64,000 bases of DNA, from contig CBDDLJ010000023.1 in the NCBI GenBank assembly GCA_965230635.1, positions 62,001 to 126,000 of the forward strand, given 5' to 3'. The notes under the pieces were generated by a model. That model ran no database searches and was not told where the DNA came from. It saw nothing but the letters and a program-made list of their open reading frames with translations. The position numbers were made by a program, and so were the translations under genes. Shown here piece after piece: positions 51,817 through 61,218 of the stretch; position 1 is the first letter of the stretch; each line of letters opens with the position of its first letter. The stretch comes from CBDDLJ01 sp965230635 (GTDB taxonomy: Bacteria > Pseudomonadota > Gammaproteobacteria > UBA1113).

Positions 51817-53164
51817 GCTTTAGCTCCTGTAAAAATTTATCATGCACACCAGCAAAGCTTTTATTGCTCATTATCAACACATGGTCGCCTGCTCGTGCTT
51901 GCACACTTAACTCTGTCACTAACGCTGAAATATCGCTAAAAACACGTATAGGCTGCTGATATTGCGTCGTTACTGCATCTAAAGTCCAACTGCTTTTGGC
52001 TGGCTTTGCTAAAATAATGCTATCGGCTTCACGTAAAGCGGATCCCATTTGCGTTAAATGTACTCCTGCTGCCATTGAGTTTGAAGCAAATTCAACGACC
52101 GCAATAATACGCTGATTTCCAACACGTTTACGTAAGGCATTGATCGTCATAGCAATGGCTGTCGGATGATGGGCAAAGTCATCGTATACCGTCACACCAC
52201 GCACTTGCCCGCGAACTTGCATACGTCGTTTCACCCCAGAAAATTCACATAAAGCCTCGCATGAAGCTTTAATGGAAATACCTACATGCTGCGCTGCAAT
52301 TATGGCAGCCAGTGCATTTTTGACATTATGCTCGCCAAAACTTTGCCAAGCAACTTCCCCAACTTTCCTCCCACAATGATGAACAGCAAACTGACTACCA
52401 TCCACGTTGATATAATCTGCCGTATAACCCTCATCATGATCAATAAACTGCACCGGAGACCACACTCCTTGCGAAAAAACTTGTTGCAAGTTTTCATCCT
52501 TGTCAGGACTGATAATTAAACCATTGCCGGGCACCGTACGCACTAAATAATGACATTGCAATTGAATAGCGGCTAAGTCTTTATATATATCTGCATGATC
52601 AAATTCTAAATTATTTAAAATTAATGTGCGGGGGTGGTAATGAATAAATTTAGGTCGTTTATCAAAAAAAGCGGTATCATACTCATCAGCTTCTATGACA
52701 AAATAAGGTGCTTTACCTACAGTTGCAGAACAAGAAAAATTTTCAGGAGCACCACCTATCAAATAACCAGGATTTTTACCACAATAATTCAAAATCCACG
52801 CCAGCATACTGCTTGTTGTTGTCTTACCATGTGTCCCCGCTACCGCTAAAACCCAGCGCGTTGACAATACATTAGCAGCTAACCATTCAGGCCCAGATTG
52901 ATAAGGCAAGTTTTCATTTAAAATATATTCAACAAAAGGATTACCTCGACTCAATGCATTACCAATAATAAAGCAATCCGGTTGATCTTCTAATAATGCT
53001 GGATCATAACCTTCGTATAATGAAATACCTCGTGCACGTAACTGATCACTCATAGGAGGATAAACATTCGCATCTGAGCCTGAAACTTGCCACCCCATTT
53101 CTTCTGCAATGACGGCAATGCCTCCCATAAAGGTACCACAAATACCAAGAATATGTATTCTCAT
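51806..53164 (-). CDS. mpl: UDP-MurNAc:L-Ala-gamma-D-Glu-meso-DAP ligase (Mpl), 452 aa
   Basis: A Mur-ligase with IHILGICGTFMGGIAVIAEE, the ATP loop AGTHGKTTTSSMLAWIL, EADEYDTAFFDKRPKF, NNLEFDHADIYKDL, GVKRRMQVRG and DDFAHHPTAI. The N-terminal GICGTFMG and the tripeptide-recognition differences place it as Mpl rather than MurC. It recycles wall tripeptide to UDP-MurNAc. Its presence implies active peptidoglycan recycling. It overlaps ubiX by 11 bases. Confidence 0.94.
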   Translation of the reverse strand: MRIHILGICGTFMGGIAVIAEEMGWQVSGSDANVYPPMSDQLRARGISLYEGYDPALLEDQPDCFIIGNALSRGNPFVEYILNENLPYQSGPEWLAANVLSTRWVLAVAGTHGKTTTSSMLAWILNYCGKNPGYLIGGAPENFSCSATVGKAPYFVIEADEYDTAFFDKRPKFIHYHPRTLILNNLEFDHADIYKDLAAIQLQCHYLVRTVPGNGLIISPDKDENLQQVFSQGVWSPVQFIDHDEGYTADYINVDGSQFAVHHCGRKVGEVAWQSFGEHNVKNALAAIIAAQHVGISIKASCEALCEFSGVKRRMQVRGQVRGVTVYDDFAHHPTAIAMTINALRKRVGNQRIIAVVEFASNSMAAGVHLTQMGSALREADSIILAKPAKSSWTLDAVTTQYQQPIRVFSDISALVTELSVQARAGDHVLIMSNKSFAGVHDKFLQELKRVN

Positions 53165-53385
53165 GACACGCCTCCGATGAACATAAACAGTAAAGATAAT
53201 ATCAACAGATACGACTTGATAAAAAAAGTCAAAATATTGCCAATCTTTAGCACTGTTAGATTACCTTACCACTGCGTAACCAGAATAAAAAATATAGTTT
53301 AGCAGGAAGATCAAACAAAATAAATGGCAACAATAATCGATTCGCGTTACACTATTTGCCAAGAAATCTGTTATGGAAAATGCAA

Positions 53386-54651
53386 ATGAGCGCAAAAAAT
53401 ATCTTTTATGCCCAATCCGGCGGGGTCACTTCGGTTATTAATGCATCAGCATGTGCTGTCATTGAAACAGCTAGACAATATCCTGAACAATTTGCGAAAG
53501 TCTATGCTGGCTCAAATGGCATTATTGGCGCGCTACGAGAAGAATTAATCGATACTAGCCAAGAAACTGAGCAAGCAATCCGTGCGTTAAAACACACGCC
53601 TGGCGGTGCATTTGGGTCTTGTCGCTACAAATTAAAAGGCTTAGATGAGAATAAAGCAGAATATGAACGCTTAATTCAAGTTTTCTCTGCGCATAATATT
53701 GCTTATTTTCTTTATAATGGCGGCGGTGATTCACAAGATACCGCCCACAAAGTCGCTCAAATGGGACAGCAACTTGGTTACCCTATTCAATGCATCGGTA
53801 TCCCAAAAACAGTTGACAATGATTTAGCCATTACCGATAACTGCCCTGGCTTTGGCTCTGTTGCGAAATACGTTGCCGTTTCTATACGCGAAGCCGGACT
53901 GGATGTCGCGTCTATGGCTGAAACGTCAACGAAAGTTTTCATTATGGAAGTGATGGGACGCCATGCTGGCTGGATTGCTGCAGCAAGTGGTTTAGCCGCT
54001 GAAAATGAAGCTGATGCTCCCCATATCATTTTGTTTCCTGAAGTGCCTCTTCAGCAACAACGGTTTTTGCAAAAAGTTGAACAATGTGTGCAGCAATACG
54101 GATACTGTGCCATCGTCGTATCAGAAGGTTTGCTCAATGAACAAGGCAAACTGTTAAGTGATACTGGATTAACCGATGCGTTTGGCCATGCGCAATTAGG
54201 CGGTGTTGCCTTAACTATCGCACAACTTATTAAACGCGAATTAAACTATAAATACCATTGGGCGGTTGCCGATTATTTGCAACGATCCGCCCGCCATATC
54301 GCATCGCAAACCGACGTTGAACAAGCTTATGCATTGGGAAAAGCCGCCGTAGAATTTTGTCGACAAGGAAAGTCTGGCATCATGACAACCATCGTGCGCG
54401 AATCAAATAATCCTTATCGCTGGAAAATTGGTGAGACCCCACTAGACCATGTTGCTAATATTGAACAACCGCTACCTAGCCACTATATCAGCGATGATGG
54501 CTTTCATATTACTCAAGCATGCCGTCATTATTTACAGCCACTGATTCAAGGTGAAGCTTACCCACCCTATCAGCACGGATTACCTGATTACGTAAAATTG
54601 AAAAATACAATAGTGGCAAAGAAGTTAACCGATGATTTTGTCACCAGGTAA
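53386..54651 (+). CDS. pfp: Pyrophosphate-dependent 6-phosphofructokinase, 421 aa
   Basis: PFP landmarks: IFYAQSGGVTSVINASACAV, a YNGGGDSQDTAHKV loop with Asp at the position that selects PPi over ATP, catalytic PKTVDNDLAITDN, EVMGRHAGWIAA and SEGLL. It phosphorylates fructose 6-phosphate with PPi, reversibly. The frame opens with TTG 53356; ATG 53386 (MSAKNIFYAQSGG) fits the family. It is divergent from mpl. Legionella relatives use PPi-PFK in the same way. Confidence 0.9.
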   Translation: MSAKNIFYAQSGGVTSVINASACAVIETARQYPEQFAKVYAGSNGIIGALREELIDTSQETEQAIRALKHTPGGAFGSCRYKLKGLDENKAEYERLIQVFSAHNIAYFLYNGGGDSQDTAHKVAQMGQQLGYPIQCIGIPKTVDNDLAITDNCPGFGSVAKYVAVSIREAGLDVASMAETSTKVFIMEVMGRHAGWIAAASGLAAENEADAPHIILFPEVPLQQQRFLQKVEQCVQQYGYCAIVVSEGLLNEQGKLLSDTGLTDAFGHAQLGGVALTIAQLIKRELNYKYHWAVADYLQRSARHIASQTDVEQAYALGKAAVEFCRQGKSGIMTTIVRESNNPYRWKIGETPLDHVANIEQPLPSHYISDDGFHITQACRHYLQPLIQGEAYPPYQHGLPDYVKLKNTIVAKKLTDDFVTR

Positions 54652-54750
54652 GATCGATAGCCAATATTGCTATTTGTGTTAATTTTTGCACCGAGTCTTG
54701 TGGATTAAAGACAACACCAAAAAATGCTGAATTGTTATCATGGCTTTTGA

Positions 54751-55218
54751 CTAAAATGACTGCGCTACACTAAAGATCCAATTCAATGCTAAAACCAACG
54801 TCCCTAACATAATAACGGCTAGCGTTAAGCCGGAACCTGCTTGGCGCAATGTATCCGTTGGCTTCACCCGAGCTTCCATAAATAACACACCAAATAAATG
54901 ACAAAAGCGGCCGGTAATTAACATGATAAATAACACATGCGTGATCACACTCATGGAGCGAATGTCGACTCGAATAAGCAAAGTAATTTGTGAAATAATT
55001 AATAGCAGAATCAGACAAAAAGGAACATAGTGACAAAAATCCGTATGCGCCTGTATCGCTCGCTGCATGATAGGATTATCACCACTATCCCTTTTATTCA
55101 GTTTCAATGCACGCCGTGTCGAAGAAACATTCATGCTTAAATAACAAAATATGACTGCTAACACAACAAGATAGGCTGAATAAGACACAAAATTATCCAA
55201 AACGGGAAATCCTTCCAT
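54751..55218 (-). CDS. MAPEG-family membrane protein, 155 aa
   Basis: Four membrane helices with the family motif around RAIQAHTDFCHYVPFCLILL (RAxxxHxxxxxxxP) between helices 1 and 2, then ITGRFCHLFGVLFMEARVKP and TLRQAGSGLTLAVIMLG. MAPEG proteins are small membrane enzymes, often glutathione-dependent. ATG 55218 follows GGAG by 8 bases and is preferred over TTG 55224. It is convergent with pfp. Confidence 0.85.
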   Translation of the reverse strand: MEGFPVLDNFVSYSAYLVVLAVIFCYLSMNVSSTRRALKLNKRDSGDNPIMQRAIQAHTDFCHYVPFCLILLLIISQITLLIRVDIRSMSVITHVLFIMLITGRFCHLFGVLFMEARVKPTDTLRQAGSGLTLAVIMLGTLVLALNWIFSVAQSF

Positions 55219-55334
55219 CTTCAATTCTCCTACAAAATGACTTGGCTTGTGATTTTGTTTATACTATACCCATATGTATCTGAAAATGCGAATTTTCAGA
55301 TATAATAAGCATGTCTAATAATCGGAGGCAAATT

Positions 55335-55595
55335 ATGACAAGAAAAAAAACAAAAACGCAACATTTTGAACAAGCATTGCAAGAATTAACTACTATTGTT
55401 GAACAGATGGAAAAAGGTAATTTGAGCTTAGAAGATTCACTAGCAACGTTTGAACGCGGTGTTAAATTGGCGCGAGAATGCCAACAATCATTACAAGAAG
55501 CCTCGCAGAAAGTACAAATCCTTACCGAAAAAAATGAATTAGAGGCATTAACTAACCTATCCTATGAAGAAGATAACGAGGATATGGATGAATAA
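55335..55595 (+). CDS. xseB: Exodeoxyribonuclease VII small subunit, 86 aa
   Basis: A short helical protein with HFEQALQELTTIVEQMEKGN, LSLEDSLATFERGVKLAREC and QEASQKVQIL, the XseB signature. It pairs with XseA for ssDNA exonuclease activity. GGAGG precedes ATG 55335 by 7 bases, so the upstream ATG 55311 is not needed. It overlaps ispA by 8 bases, as in the usual xseB-ispA-dxs row; dxs does not follow here. Confidence 0.92.
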   Translation: MTRKKTKTQHFEQALQELTTIVEQMEKGNLSLEDSLATFERGVKLARECQQSLQEASQKVQILTEKNELEALTNLSYEEDNEDMDE

Positions 55596-56478
55596 CACGA
55601 TTCAGTTTGATGAATTTTTAAGCAGATTAAAATCTCGTAGTACCCAAGTATTGCAGAAATTTCTTCCAGAAAAAACCGGCATGTTAGAACAAGCCATGCA
55701 TTATGCTGTTTTTAATGGCGGCAAGCGCTTGAGACCGATTCTAATTTACACCATTGGCCAAGCATTAGACATAGATTATCATCACCTTGATGGCTGTGCA
55801 AGTGCCGTGGAATTGGTGCATGCTTACTCCCTGGTACACGATGACTTGCCAGCCATGGATAACAGCGACTTGCGCCGTGGAAAACCAACATGCCACAAAG
55901 CATTTGATGAAGCAACTGCGATACTAGCAGGCGATAGCTTACAAACACTAGCATTCACTATTTTAACTGAGCACACTAACGATCGATTAAATGCTGATAA
56001 ACGCTGCACCATGTTAGCCATTTTAGCACATGCAAGTGGCACCCATGGCATGGCAGGTGGTCAAGCACTTGATCTAGCTTATACAGGAACAAAACCCACG
56101 CTTGCACAACTAAAAACAATGCATAGCTTAAAAACAGGCGCCTTAATCCGAGCTTGTGCTCTATTACCAGCTAGTTTAAAAGGCGTCGATGAAACCATTC
56201 AAAACAAACTTAACCGCTATGCACATTATTTAGGGATAGCATTCCAAATTCACGATGACATTTTAGATATTGAGAGTCCTAGTACTCTGTTAGGTAAACC
56301 TCAAGGTACCGATGCCAACAATGCAAAAACTACCTACCCGGATCTCATGAATATGGAGAAAGCGAAAGCCGTTGCACACGATTATATTGACAAAGCAAAA
56401 GAAGAAGTCCAATTTTTACATGAAAAAAACCAACGACTGATGCAATTAGCTGACTACATAGTTCAAAGAAACTACTGA
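55588..56478 (+). CDS. ispA: Farnesyl diphosphate synthase (IspA), 296 aa
   Basis: A prenyl transferase with NGGKRLRPIL, the first Asp-rich motif VHDDLPAMDNSDLRRGKPTC, GMAGGQALDL, HSLKTGALIRACA, and the second Asp-rich motif FQIHDDILDIESP. It makes geranyl and farnesyl diphosphate for quinone and undecaprenyl chains. ATG 55588 overlaps the xseB stop by 8 bases. Downstream, dxs is replaced by insertion-sequence debris. Confidence 0.94.
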   Translation: MNNTIQFDEFLSRLKSRSTQVLQKFLPEKTGMLEQAMHYAVFNGGKRLRPILIYTIGQALDIDYHHLDGCASAVELVHAYSLVHDDLPAMDNSDLRRGKPTCHKAFDEATAILAGDSLQTLAFTILTEHTNDRLNADKRCTMLAILAHASGTHGMAGGQALDLAYTGTKPTLAQLKTMHSLKTGALIRACALLPASLKGVDETIQNKLNRYAHYLGIAFQIHDDILDIESPSTLLGKPQGTDANNAKTTYPDLMNMEKAKAVAHDYIDKAKEEVQFLHEKNQRLMQLADYIVQRNY

Positions 56479-56738
56479 TCAGTTAAGCACATCGCCATCG
56501 CTCACTAACTCATTGTAAAATAATTATTTTTCGCACAAAACCTCTCCTTCTTCCTGCTTTCAAAGCAATTTAGAAATGTCCGCTTAGTGAGTTCATTGAA
56601 CCTATGTTGGTGCAATGTCAAGAATGATTGCTCTTGATATTACCGAGATATAATGAAATTTTGTGTATGACTATATTTTAGTCATATTAGTTAAACGGTG
56701 TATTCCACCATGCCTTTGAAGTTGAAGTCAATGCGTTT

Positions 56739-57349
56739 GTGAGTGCCCATTCAGCTCTAAAATTAGATAATGGCCATCAACAAGTGGTTCGCAACGATTA
56801 TTTACCCACCCGGGCCATTCAAACAGGCATTGGGCCAGTGAATATTACCATCCCGCGTGCGCGCGATCGTGGTCATGAGCCAAAAGAGCGGATTCAGTTT
56901 ACCACTTCCTTGATTCCAACGTATGTGCGTCGCACCCTAACACTGGATGTCTTGTTGCCGCTACTTTACTTAATACGTCTATTGGTGGATAGATAGAATC
57001 TATCTCAAAGCTCGGATGGAAAGTGATAAAACGTGTTTGTTAGTGATTATTGGTGCCGATGAGGACGACAGAAAAGAGCCGGTTGCTTTTATTGATGGCT
57101 TTCGTGAAAGTAAAGAAAGTTGGTTATCATTACTACGCGACTTGCAAAAACGTGGATTAATACAAGGTCCAGTTGCCACGATCGGAGATGGTGCCCTGGG
57201 GTTTTGCGGAGCATTAGAAGAAGTCTATCCTAAGACAAAAGTGCAACGTTGTTAGGTACATAAAACAGCAAATGTATTGGATAAATTACCCAAATCAATA
57301 CAAGCAAAAGCTAAATCAGATATACACGATATTTACTTAGCGGAAACAT
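56739..57349 (+). pseudogene. IS256-family transposase remnants
   Basis: Plus-strand pieces encode NDYLPTRAIQTGIGPVNITI, PRARDRGHEPKERIQF, YVRRTLTLDVLLPLLYL, then CLLVIIGADEDDRKEPVAFI, DGFRESKESWLSLLRDL, TIGDGALGFCGALEEVYPKT, KVQRC and, after a stop, HKTANVLDKLPKSIQAKAKS. All are IS256 blocks in correct order, but with internal deletions, stops and no C terminus. A MITE fragment begins at its 3' break (57,350). Confidence 0.8.
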
Positions 57350-57397
57350 TATAGCGGTTCCCTATATTGTTGACTTATCCTAAGACTTCATCTAGCA
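57350..57397. mobile_element. Truncated MITE arm
   Basis: TATAGCGGTTCCCTATATTG then TTGACTTATCCTAAGACTTC and ATCTAGC is the inverted right arm of the subfamily I element. The element stops where an unrelated long palindrome begins. Confidence 0.7.
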
Positions 57398-57485
57398 CGA
57401 CTTTACTAAACCTCTGACTCTTATTTGGTCAATAATTTAATATTAACTTATTAATCAAATAAGAGTCAGAGGTTTAGTAAAGTCG
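57398..57485. repeat. 88-bp near-perfect palindrome
   Basis: Two exact 30-base arms, CGACTTTACTAAACCTCTGA at the left start and its complement at the right, enclose a 28-base AT-rich centre that itself contains TTAATATTAA. It can form a very stable cruciform or RNA hairpin. It appears to have entered a MITE arm (CTAGC on both sides). Likely another mini-element or a strong bidirectional terminator. Confidence 0.75.
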
Positions 57486-57493
57486 CGCTAGAA

Positions 57494-57545
57494 GGGACAT
57501 TTCTATTGTGCTCTAAAGAGGACATTATCATTGTGCTATGACACT
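57494..57545. repeat. Possible insertion-sequence terminus with internal direct repeats
   Basis: GACATTTCTATTGTGCTC and GACATTATCATTGTGCTA are imperfect direct repeats ending in a TGTCATAGC (minus strand) terminus, an arrangement seen at IS21/IS481-type ends. A matching TAGAAATGTCC lies at about 56,571. No transposase of those families is present. Tentative. Confidence 0.35.
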
Positions 57546-57616
57546 CCCCCTTCTTCCTGCTTGACAAAATGTAAAAAATAGCATATGATTTTCACTTAAA
57601 AATCTTAGGGAACAGC

Positions 57617-59293
57617 ATGGCTACGTACTCTTTTGAAGAAGATGAAATATCTTTTCAAAAAGAAGAACAAGAACTTATTATTAGTCCTGACTCCGCGAAT
57701 TTGGCATTGGCAATAGCAGCCTATGAAGCTAAAAAGGCATTCGCAGAAACATTCAATAGTACCTTTCCCTCCCCTCCGAATATCCACGATTATATTCAAG
57801 AAGAAATCATCACCGAAACCATCACATACTTTATTACATCAATAACGATCGTAAATCTCAACACTGAGCACTCGTTTCCCCAAAATGAACCTGAAATATG
57901 CGTGACTTTTGCTGCCAATCCGACAAAAATGCGGCTTCCTCCGAAATACACAGACACCAGCGGAAACAAAGTAGAATATTTGGAAAAAAAAGATTTTCTC
58001 TCTATTTTTCTTCTTAACAACTTTGCACATATCAGTCAACCTCGTAAAAAAATCACTGAAAAACACTGCATAAACGTAAAAAGAAAAGGTACTTTTCACT
58101 GCTATCACTTTGTTATCAAACTTATTACACTTTTCCCTGATTTAATAAAAAATGATGAACTAAAAACCGAATTAATGAAAATAAAAGAAAATAAGCCACC
58201 ACAGCGACCAGAGTTACCTAAAAGAATCAATATTAAAGCAAAACACTCTATTGAAAAAACACTTCTTTCTTCAAGGCCAATCGTAGCGGAAGCGAATACA
58301 AACACTGATACAACTGACGTTGATGCTAACAGCCCCGCTTGCTCTTCTCTGAGTGAACCTTGTTCAGACATTGATGATGAAGAAATATATGAAGAAAAAA
58401 ACGAAGATCAAACAGGAAATATCCTAGGCAACAATGAAAAACCCACCGTATACGGTTTATTTAATAGCAATAGGTCATCAGCACACTGTACCCGCCAACA
58501 ACCAACGAAAAATGAGAACTATCAACCATCCGTGGCATCCTCTTCTCAACAACAAACTTTCCCTTATGCGATAACCTTTGAAGAAAGATTGAAGCAGCTT
58601 ACACTTTATGAAAAACTCAAATACCAAACAGAAGGCGGCATGGCGTTTGTCAAGCGACAAAATAGTAGCAAATTTTCTAAAAAAACTTCCTCTGAAGAAG
58701 GTAAAACAATCCTGCTCGAAACGATCAATAATACACTGATTGACTATAATCTGTTTTGGAAGGAATTTAATGTCAAAGCATGGGGTTCACCAGCACATCA
58801 TTGTTCAGAAGACAGTAATCGCAAGTCTTATACAACATTAAAAGGATTGTATGATGATGCCACCATTAATAACCTAGATCTCAATGAAATTTTTAATAAA
58901 ATCAATCAATTTTTAAGAGGACATATTGGAAAATGGGAGCCCGGAATATTGGAAAAATCCGATGTTGCCGAAATATCATCACCACGCTATGAGAAGAAGC
59001 ACGCACCTTCTATCAAACATCTATTAACATGGCGTTTATTAACCGATGTTCTCGGCTTTGCAGAATATGAGAGTAAAACACTGACATTAACAACACGAGA
59101 AATTAAGCAGGGACTCACTTACACACTCCACTTTCACAAACAGCTGATCAAAACACCCTTGCAACTTTTTAGCCAACCGAGTTATCATTTGAATTTGATA
59201 GGATTGCTAACATTCATTGAAAATCAATTCAAACAGCAGTATGACTGCACACCTACATATTCTCATTTTACAAGTAATGCACACTTTGCCTGA
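57617..59293 (+). CDS. Unknown protein A of a paired family, 558 aa
   Basis: No signal peptide or membrane helix. The N-terminal 190 residues form a mixed domain, then a low-complexity Ser/Asp/Glu linker (about 195-330, with DIDDEEIYEEKNEDQ). The C-terminal domain (about 370-545) holds DYNLFWKEFNVKAWGS, NRKSYTTLKGLYDD, FLRGHIGKWEPGILEK, APSIKHLLTWRLLTDVLGF, YTLHFHK and GLLTFIENQF. The next gene carries the same domain, so I treat it as a conserved module of unknown function. The architecture suits a secreted effector, but that is inference. It lies directly after insertion-sequence debris. Confidence 0.7.
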   Translation: MATYSFEEDEISFQKEEQELIISPDSANLALAIAAYEAKKAFAETFNSTFPSPPNIHDYIQEEIITETITYFITSITIVNLNTEHSFPQNEPEICVTFAANPTKMRLPPKYTDTSGNKVEYLEKKDFLSIFLLNNFAHISQPRKKITEKHCINVKRKGTFHCYHFVIKLITLFPDLIKNDELKTELMKIKENKPPQRPELPKRINIKAKHSIEKTLLSSRPIVAEANTNTDTTDVDANSPACSSLSEPCSDIDDEEIYEEKNEDQTGNILGNNEKPTVYGLFNSNRSSAHCTRQQPTKNENYQPSVASSSQQQTFPYAITFEERLKQLTLYEKLKYQTEGGMAFVKRQNSSKFSKKTSSEEGKTILLETINNTLIDYNLFWKEFNVKAWGSPAHHCSEDSNRKSYTTLKGLYDDATINNLDLNEIFNKINQFLRGHIGKWEPGILEKSDVAEISSPRYEKKHAPSIKHLLTWRLLTDVLGFAEYESKTLTLTTREIKQGLTYTLHFHKQLIKTPLQLFSQPSYHLNLIGLLTFIENQFKQQYDCTPTYSHFTSNAHFA

Positions 59294-59587
59294 TAGCCCC
59301 TGCAAAATAATCAATGTAGGCGCATATTTTTAAAAAACACTGATTACATGATTGTTTTTTGGTCAGATCTTGGCTTTTTGTAGTAAAATTCATAAAAAAA
59401 TATTAATTTTTGCATAAAGATTGAATGTTAGCATTGCCAAATCGTTTTAGCCTCTATATAATGCGAATTAATTTTAAACAAACATGATGACAATGTTTGA
59501 ATTTGGAGACTAAAACACAGCTGATTTAAAACATAAACCGGCTGAAAAAATTCAACAATCAACTCAACCATAATAGGAGATAGTATT

Positions 59588-60535
59588 ATGATTAATGGTG
59601 ACGCTGAAACAATCGAAGATAATGACGTTCAAGTAAATGTAGAGGAAGTACAGGAAGTAGAAGAAGTTATTGATGAAGACGAGTTCACACAAGATGAAGA
59701 AATTACTGAGCAACAAAATGGCGTCAAACATGCACTCTCCCAGGACTATAATAACACCCCTGACGATAATGCTGTCGATAACAACGTCGCTACTATACAA
59801 GAAAAAGACAATATAAAGATAATGCCTTTAGCAAAACGATTCTTAGGTCTTTTTGATAAAAGCATGCATGGCATCACACCTCTTAGTACTGATGAACTAG
59901 GAGAAGTAGATCACGAGCGTAGATCAAATATGCGATATATGTTATTAATAGCACTAAGAGAAGCTAACAAAACATACAATACGCATTGGAAAGATTATAA
60001 TCGGAATGCAATGGGATCTAGGGCTCCGACAACAGCCGACGAAGAAAAAACAAATAGATCTTCTTACATCAAAGCTGATGAATTGTATAATAACCTGGAA
60101 ACACAACTACAAAACAACGATATCCCGCTAGAGGCAGTATGGGAAGGTATAAAAGATTTTCTTCTGAAAGGGAAAGGAAAATGGAACGCCGGTAGGTTAG
60201 AAAAAAACACTGAGGAAGATATAGGAAACGCTGATAGTTATCAACCAGCAAAAGCCCCTTCTTTGAAACACTTTCTTGTGTGGAATATCATTACTAATGT
60301 CCTCAGCTACGAGCCTAATGACAAACAAGAAATTAAAGTAATAGGTGAAAAAGCTGACACGCCGGAAGAGAAAAACATTGAGTATACAATAGACTTTCAC
60401 AAAGGCTTTGACACTTTTGACAAAAAAGGGTTAGTAACTTGGATAGAAAATGAGCTTAAAACTTTAGGATTAAGACCTGAAGCGGAAGCTAAAGCGGAAA
60501 CGGCACCTGCCATTCTTCCAACCGTTAGTCAATAG
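59588..60535 (+). CDS. Unknown protein B of a paired family, 315 aa
   Basis: An acidic, disordered N terminus (about 1-75, EEVQEVEEVIDEDEFTQDEE) precedes the domain shared with protein A: TYNTHWKDYNRNAMGS, NRSSYIKADELYNN, FLLKGKGKWNAGRLEK, APSLKHFLVWNIITNVLSY, YTIDFHKGFD and GLVTWIENEL. The C-terminal tail is Ala/Glu-rich. AGGAG precedes ATG 59588. A strong terminator follows at 60,562. The function is not known to me. It is probably an ancient duplicate of A's C-terminal half with a different front end. Confidence 0.7.
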   Translation: MINGDAETIEDNDVQVNVEEVQEVEEVIDEDEFTQDEEITEQQNGVKHALSQDYNNTPDDNAVDNNVATIQEKDNIKIMPLAKRFLGLFDKSMHGITPLSTDELGEVDHERRSNMRYMLLIALREANKTYNTHWKDYNRNAMGSRAPTTADEEKTNRSSYIKADELYNNLETQLQNNDIPLEAVWEGIKDFLLKGKGKWNAGRLEKNTEEDIGNADSYQPAKAPSLKHFLVWNIITNVLSYEPNDKQEIKVIGEKADTPEEKNIEYTIDFHKGFDTFDKKGLVTWIENELKTLGLRPEAEAKAETAPAILPTVSQ

Positions 60536-60561
60536 TCAATTAATCTAAAGCAGTAAAATAG

Positions 60562-60592
60562 AAAAGCCAGACATAATGTCTGGCTTTTTTTT
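60562..60592 (+). terminator. Rho-independent terminator after protein B
   Basis: AAAGCCAGACA, loop TAA, TGTCTGGCTTT then a run of T. Perfect 11-bp stem with a U-tract, about 27 bases after the stop codon. Confidence 0.9.
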
Positions 60593-60663
60593 ATTTATGC
60601 AGTTTTTTAACTATTTGCGATTTACTAAGACCAAACAAGACAACACAATATGATACAAGGCGA

Positions 60664-61158
60664 TTAATCTACTACCTCACTATTGCGTGGTAACGGCCAT
60701 GATGCTCGACGCCGTGTCGATGCTTCATCCGGCACAGTTGCTTTGGCATTACTCTCAAGACTTCTGCGATTACTTTTGGCTGGTACGTATTGTTTGCCTT
60801 CGCTAGCTAAAAATACGTTAGGTCGAGTTACCGCGCCCTGTCCCTCAGAATTCAAGACGGATTGTAATGCGCGTACTGCTTGACCTTGCCCTTGATTAGC
60901 AGCTTTCTGCATCCACATAATTGCGGCTTGCCGATCGTACCTTGTTCCTAAACCATAGTAATACATATAACCAATCGCATATTGAGCATCCGCATTACCA
61001 CGTTGTGCTGCAGGATACAGGCTTTTAAAAGAAGCGTTGTAATTACCATCTAAAAAGCTTTGACGACCTTGATCGTAGCTAGGTTCAACAAAACTGATAC
61101 AACTTACCATCGACATGACAGCTATCATTAAAAACAGTACACGAATTAATTTATACAT
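60664..61158 (-). CDS. Small Sel1-repeat lipoprotein, 164 aa
   Basis: A short signal sequence with a lipobox-like end (VLFLMIAVMSMVSC) is followed by one or two Sel1 repeats (QRGNADAQYAIGYMYYYGLG and AAIMWMQKAANQGQGQAVRA) and a basic, Pro/Arg-rich tail. Sel1 lipoproteins are often periplasmic or surface adaptors; in Legionella relatives some affect host entry. It is followed downstream by the terminator of the convergent gene and lies upstream of nothing on its strand. Confidence 0.75.
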   Translation of the reverse strand: MYKLIRVLFLMIAVMSMVSCISFVEPSYDQGRQSFLDGNYNASFKSLYPAAQRGNADAQYAIGYMYYYGLGTRYDRQAAIMWMQKAANQGQGQAVRALQSVLNSEGQGAVTRPNVFLASEGKQYVPAKSNRRSLESNAKATVPDEASTRRRASWPLPRNSEVVD

Positions 61159-61218
61159 TACTATCCTTCCTTATCGTTACAATCCCACATTATACTTACT
61201 ATCAACTATTTTATTAGC

